Positions 6,418 to 8,123 of a stretch of DNA of 8,123 bases are shown in pieces (positions within the stretch are counted from its first letter, which is position 1; the number at the start of each line of letters is the position of its first letter). The stretch covers positions 1-8,123 of the forward strand of contig DHHB01000096.1 in assembly GCA_002403075.1 (NCBI GenBank), given 5' to 3'. This DNA is from a bacterium UBP1_UBA4783. Its GTDB lineage: Bacteria; Krumholzibacteriota; Krumholzibacteriia; Krumholzibacteriales; Krumholzibacteriaceae. A program made the position numbers and the translations under genes. The notes under the pieces were generated by a model that had not been told where the DNA came from, ran no database searches, and saw only the letters and a program-made list of their open reading frames with translations.

Positions 6418-6456
6418 AAAATAAAAAGCGGGCCGCACCGACGGTGCGGCCCGCTT
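6418..6456 (-). terminator. Rho-independent terminator of the OmpA-family gene
   Basis: A perfect 14-bp stem (6426-6439 with 6443-6456; the arm reads AAGCGGGCCGCACC on the plus strand) has a 3-nt loop. On the minus strand the run TTTTTATTTT follows at once (6427-6418). It lies 27 nt after the stop codon of the OmpA-family gene. On the plus strand no T-run follows, so it works in one direction. Confidence 0.92.
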
Positions 6457-6482
6457 CGGCTGTGCGGATAATCGCCGGGCGG

Positions 6483-7487
6483 CTATTTCACGATCGAGAA
6501 TTCGACGCGCCTGTTCTGCTGGCGCCCCTCGGCCGTGGCGTTCGTGGCGACGGGCTTCGTTTCGCCGTAGCCCTTCGCGACGAAGAAATCGGGCTTGCAC
6601 TGCGAGAAGTTCTTGAGGATGTAGTCCCGCACGGCGGCCGCGCGCTCCCCGGAGAGCTTCATGTTCATGTCGTCGGCGCCCTGCGAGTCGGTGTGCCCCG
6701 CGATCTCGATCTTCATGTCCGCGCACTGGGCGAGGACGGCGCCGATCGCGTCGAGCTCCTGCTTCGATTCGGGTCTCAGGGTCGCCTTGCCGGAATCGAA
6801 GAGGATCTTCGTGGAGACGATCTTGCCGGTGTCGATGAAGGCCCTCACGTCGGCCGGGCAGCCGGTTTCGTCGACCTTCGCTCCGGCGGGGGTGTTCGGG
6901 CACTTGTCGATGCCGTCGAAGACGCCGTCGCCGTCGCTGTCCATCGGGCAGCCCTTCGCGTCGACCTTCGCTCCGGCGGGGGTGTTCGGGCATGTGTCGA
7001 TGCCGTCGTACACCCCGTCCTTGTCCGCGTCGGACGGGCAGCCGTCCTTGTCGACCGTCGCGCCTTCGGGGGTGCCGGGGCACTTGTCGACGCCGTCGGG
7101 CACGCCGTCCTTGTCGCTGTCCATCGGGCAACCCTTCGCGTCGACCTTCACGCCGGCGGGGGTGTTCGGGCACTTGTCGATGCCGTCGGGCACGCCGTCC
7201 TTGTCGGAGTCGACCGGGCAGCCCTTCTTGTCGACGACGGCGCCCAAGGGCGTTCCCGGACACTGGTCCTTGCCGTCCATGACGCCGTCGCCGTCGCTGT
7301 CGAAATCCGCGCAGCCGCATTTCCACGGCCACGGAGCGAGAATCGGACAGAGAGCCTTGCTGTCGGGCTTTTCACCGAGCGCCGCGCGGCGGGCCTCGGC
7401 CTTTTCCTTCCATCCGGCGGACGCGGGGGCGACGGCCAGGGACAGAACGAGCGTCGCGAGCACGAGAACCGAAACGAAAAGCTTCAT
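6483..7487 (-). CDS. OmpA-family protein with five TSP3 calcium-binding repeats
   Basis: An exported, peptidoglycan-anchored envelope protein of 334 residues. A signal peptide occupies 1-24, with likely cleavage after ASA (22-24). A short Cys-containing linker (25-62) leads to five 30-residue thrombospondin type 3 repeats (63-212), each with a DxDxDGVxDGxD calcium site and two Cys, then an OmpA C-terminal domain (about 213-334). That domain has ILFDSGKATL (228-237), AGHTDSQG (263-270), LSGER (278-282), KGYGETKP (305-312) and NRRVEF (325-330). D267 and R282 are 15 apart, matching the diaminopimelate-binding Asp and Arg of OmpA domains. The usual eight-stranded N-terminal barrel is absent, so this is a soluble or tethered periplasmic linker rather than a porin. 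No lipobox is visible. The start is backed by AAAGGAGGG (7499-7491). Calling it OprF or Pal would overreach. Confidence 0.93.
   Translation of the reverse strand: MKLFVSVLVLATLVLSLAVAPASAGWKEKAEARRAALGEKPDSKALCPILAPWPWKCGCADFDSDGDGVMDGKDQCPGTPLGAVVDKKGCPVDSDKDGVPDGIDKCPNTPAGVKVDAKGCPMDSDKDGVPDGVDKCPGTPEGATVDKDGCPSDADKDGVYDGIDTCPNTPAGAKVDAKGCPMDSDGDGVFDGIDKCPNTPAGAKVDETGCPADVRAFIDTGKIVSTKILFDSGKATLRPESKQELDAIGAVLAQCADMKIEIAGHTDSQGADDMNMKLSGERAAAVRDYILKNFSQCKPDFFVAKGYGETKPVATNATAEGRQQNRRVEFSIVK
6852..7301 (-). repeat. Five tandem 90-bp TSP3-coding repeats
   Basis: Five in-frame 90-bp units at 7301-7212, 7211-7122, 7121-7032, 7031-6942 and 6941-6852, each coding for 30 residues of the pattern DxDxDGVxDGxDxCPxTPxG followed by xxVDxxGCP. 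The fourth and fifth units share an identical 34-bp run (6869-6902 and 6959-6992), which points to recent duplication or gene conversion within the array. Confidence 0.93.
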
Positions 7488-7558
7488 GGTCCCTCCTTTG
7501 CCTGCGGAAAAACCTGTATGCCCATCCCTCGGTTGCGGATTTCCATGTGAACGGCCCG

Positions 7559-7587
7559 GTTATACCGCACGGGCCGCTTTTCCGCAA
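7559..7587 (-). promoter_or_regulatory. Predicted promoter of the OmpA-family gene
   Basis: On the minus strand TTGCGG (7587-7582, matching TTG of the -35 consensus) and TATAAC (7564-7559, five of six to TATAAT) are 17 bp apart. The leader would be about 65 nt. The -10 box sits inside the palindrome CGGTtatACCG (7557-7567), itself inside the inverted repeat CGGCCCG/CGGGCCG (7552-7558 and 7570-7576). This could be an operator over the promoter. Confidence 0.5.
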
Positions 7588-7614
7588 GATATTTTTTGAT
7601 AGGTATCGTTGCGG

Positions 7615-7641
7615 GGCGCGCGATTTCCGACGGAGCGCGCC
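7615..7641. repeat. Inverted repeat upstream of the secreted-protein gene
   Basis: GGCGCGC (7615-7621) and GCGCGCC (7635-7641) form a perfect 7-bp inverted repeat with a 13-nt spacer. It lies 15 bp before the likely -10 box of the rightmost gene, where an activator or repressor could bind. Composition alone could also produce it. Confidence 0.3.
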
Positions 7642-7653
7642 GCGCGGCGGATG

Positions 7654-7662
7654 TGGTAGAAT
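7654..7662 (+). promoter_or_regulatory. Possible extended -10 element of the secreted-protein gene
   Basis: TGG followed by TAGAAT (7657-7662) gives an extended -10 in an otherwise GC-rich stretch, about 28 nt before the ATG at 7690. No -35 box is seen at normal spacing, which is common for extended -10 promoters. The layout resembles TGG plus TACAAC before nagB. Confidence 0.4.
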
Positions 7663-7689
7663 GTCCCCGCGAAAGGGAGGTAACGGCGC

Positions 7690-8123
7690 ATGAACGGATT
7701 CAAGAGATACGCGGCGCTCGCCGCTGTCGCCGCCGCGACGGTCGCGGCGACGGCGCAGCCGCGCTGGACGGGGATCGCCGAGGCGTCCGAGGACGCGCGG
7801 GGAACGATCAGGATCTCGCTCGTCGAAGGGAAGGAGTGGACGCACTCCTTCCGCGCGATGCTCGTCGCGAAGGTGACGAACAGGCCTCAGATGGCGTTCT
7901 GGCTCGAGGACACATCCGGCGCGTACGTCGCGACGATCTTCGCCACGCGCCGCACCGCGGTGCAGGATTGGCGCGCCGGATTCGGCGAGAAGCGCGAGCT
8001 CATCAAGCGGCCCTCCTCGCTTCCCGTGTGGGCGCGCAAGCACGCCGAGCGCGGCGTGGAGCCGAAATCCCTCTGCGGCGCCTGCCACGGCCTCCACAAG
8101 CGGCCGAAAAAGGACGCGACCGA
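7690..8123 (+). CDS. Secreted protein with a CxxCH motif, 3' end beyond the window
   Basis: The first 144 codons of a gene that runs off the right edge; its real length is unknown. The start has GGAGGT (7676-7681) 8 nt upstream. A signal peptide is clear: K5 and R6, an Ala/Val-rich core at 8-20 and likely cleavage after ATA (20-22). The mature part has a beta-rich domain with PQMAFWLEDTSGAYVATIF at about 70-90, then DWRAGFG and RPSSLPVWAR. This recalls periplasmic DUF2271-type proteins, in which a W-x-E-D-x-x-G-x-x-V/L-x-T strand pair is followed by SLPVW; that is a tentative reading from memory. C129, C132 and H133 form CGACH, the c-type haem attachment pattern, followed by HKRPKKDAT. Covalent haem is plausible for an exported protein but unproven with a single motif. 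Confidence 0.8.
   Translation, partial: MNGFKRYAALAAVAAATVAATAQPRWTGIAEASEDARGTIRISLVEGKEWTHSFRAMLVAKVTNRPQMAFWLEDTSGAYVATIFATRRTAVQDWRAGFGEKRELIKRPSSLPVWARKHAERGVEPKSLCGACHGLHKRPKKDAT

Noticed and set aside
5797..6424. 207-codon plus-strand open frame starting at 5801 opposite the STAS-like gene
   Set aside because: Antisense shadow; it lacks a Shine-Dalgarno and runs across the STAS-like gene, its promoter and part of the PD40 remnant with no motif of its own.
6852..7301. Regular repeat spacing that might suggest a CRISPR array
   Set aside because: The 90-bp units are continuous, in frame and code for TSP3 repeats; there are no unique spacers.
6291..7550. 419-codon plus-strand frame opposite the OmpA-family gene, with periodic VDLRSGGGVRALVDAV-like repeats
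   Set aside because: The repeats are the antisense image of the TSP3 repeats; there is no Shine-Dalgarno or family similarity.
7552..7581. Terminator-like hairpin with TTTT on the plus strand
   Set aside because: No plus-strand gene lies upstream for it to end, the loop is 11 nt, and it coincides with a better-supported promoter on the other strand.

Overview
The window is GC-rich, densely coding bacterial chromosome. Its gene content is housekeeping-like: a 5S rRNA, gluconeogenesis and amino-sugar genes, and an envelope protein. A secreted OmpA-type protein carrying calcium-binding TSP3 repeats shows a diderm (Gram-negative-type) cell envelope. A DUF4954-type protein, together with a PD40 (TolB-like propeller) fragment, is most reminiscent of the FCB group, spirochaetes or related uncultured phyla. 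This placement is inferred from family distributions I remember; no search was run and I would not name a genus.

Layout, left to right. (1) 6-159: a complete 5S rRNA, presumably the end of an rRNA operon whose 23S lies outside the window, closed by a strong hairpin terminator. That terminator also serves the convergent operon. (2) 168-2778, minus strand: class I fructose-1,6-bisphosphatase followed after 25 nt by a multi-spanning GT-C-type glycosyltransferase, with a good promoter upstream. (3) 2805-5706, plus strand, divergent from fbp: glucosamine-6-phosphate deaminase (nagB), then a 640-residue DUF4954-like left-handed beta-helix protein. (4) 5735-5881, minus strand: the stranded C-terminal end of a PD40 protein with no start, a decayed gene. 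(5) 5912-6384, minus strand: a small STAS/SpoIIAA-like protein with its own promoter. (6) 6418-7587, minus strand: a terminator and an OmpA-family protein with a signal peptide and five TSP3 repeats. (7) 7615-8123, plus strand: the start of a secreted protein with a CxxCH motif, cut by the window edge.

How the genes fit together. FBPase yields fructose-6-phosphate, and NagB interconverts fructose-6-phosphate plus ammonia with glucosamine-6-phosphate. These two genes share one intergenic region and are transcribed apart, so the region sits at the branch between gluconeogenesis and amino sugars. The DUF4954 protein lies directly behind nagB, and its acyltransferase-like beta-helix makes it the best candidate here for an undescribed function in sugar-phosphate or nucleotide-sugar metabolism. 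The right half is a set of separate envelope or secreted-protein units. I see no CRISPR array, insertion sequence, phage gene or tRNA.
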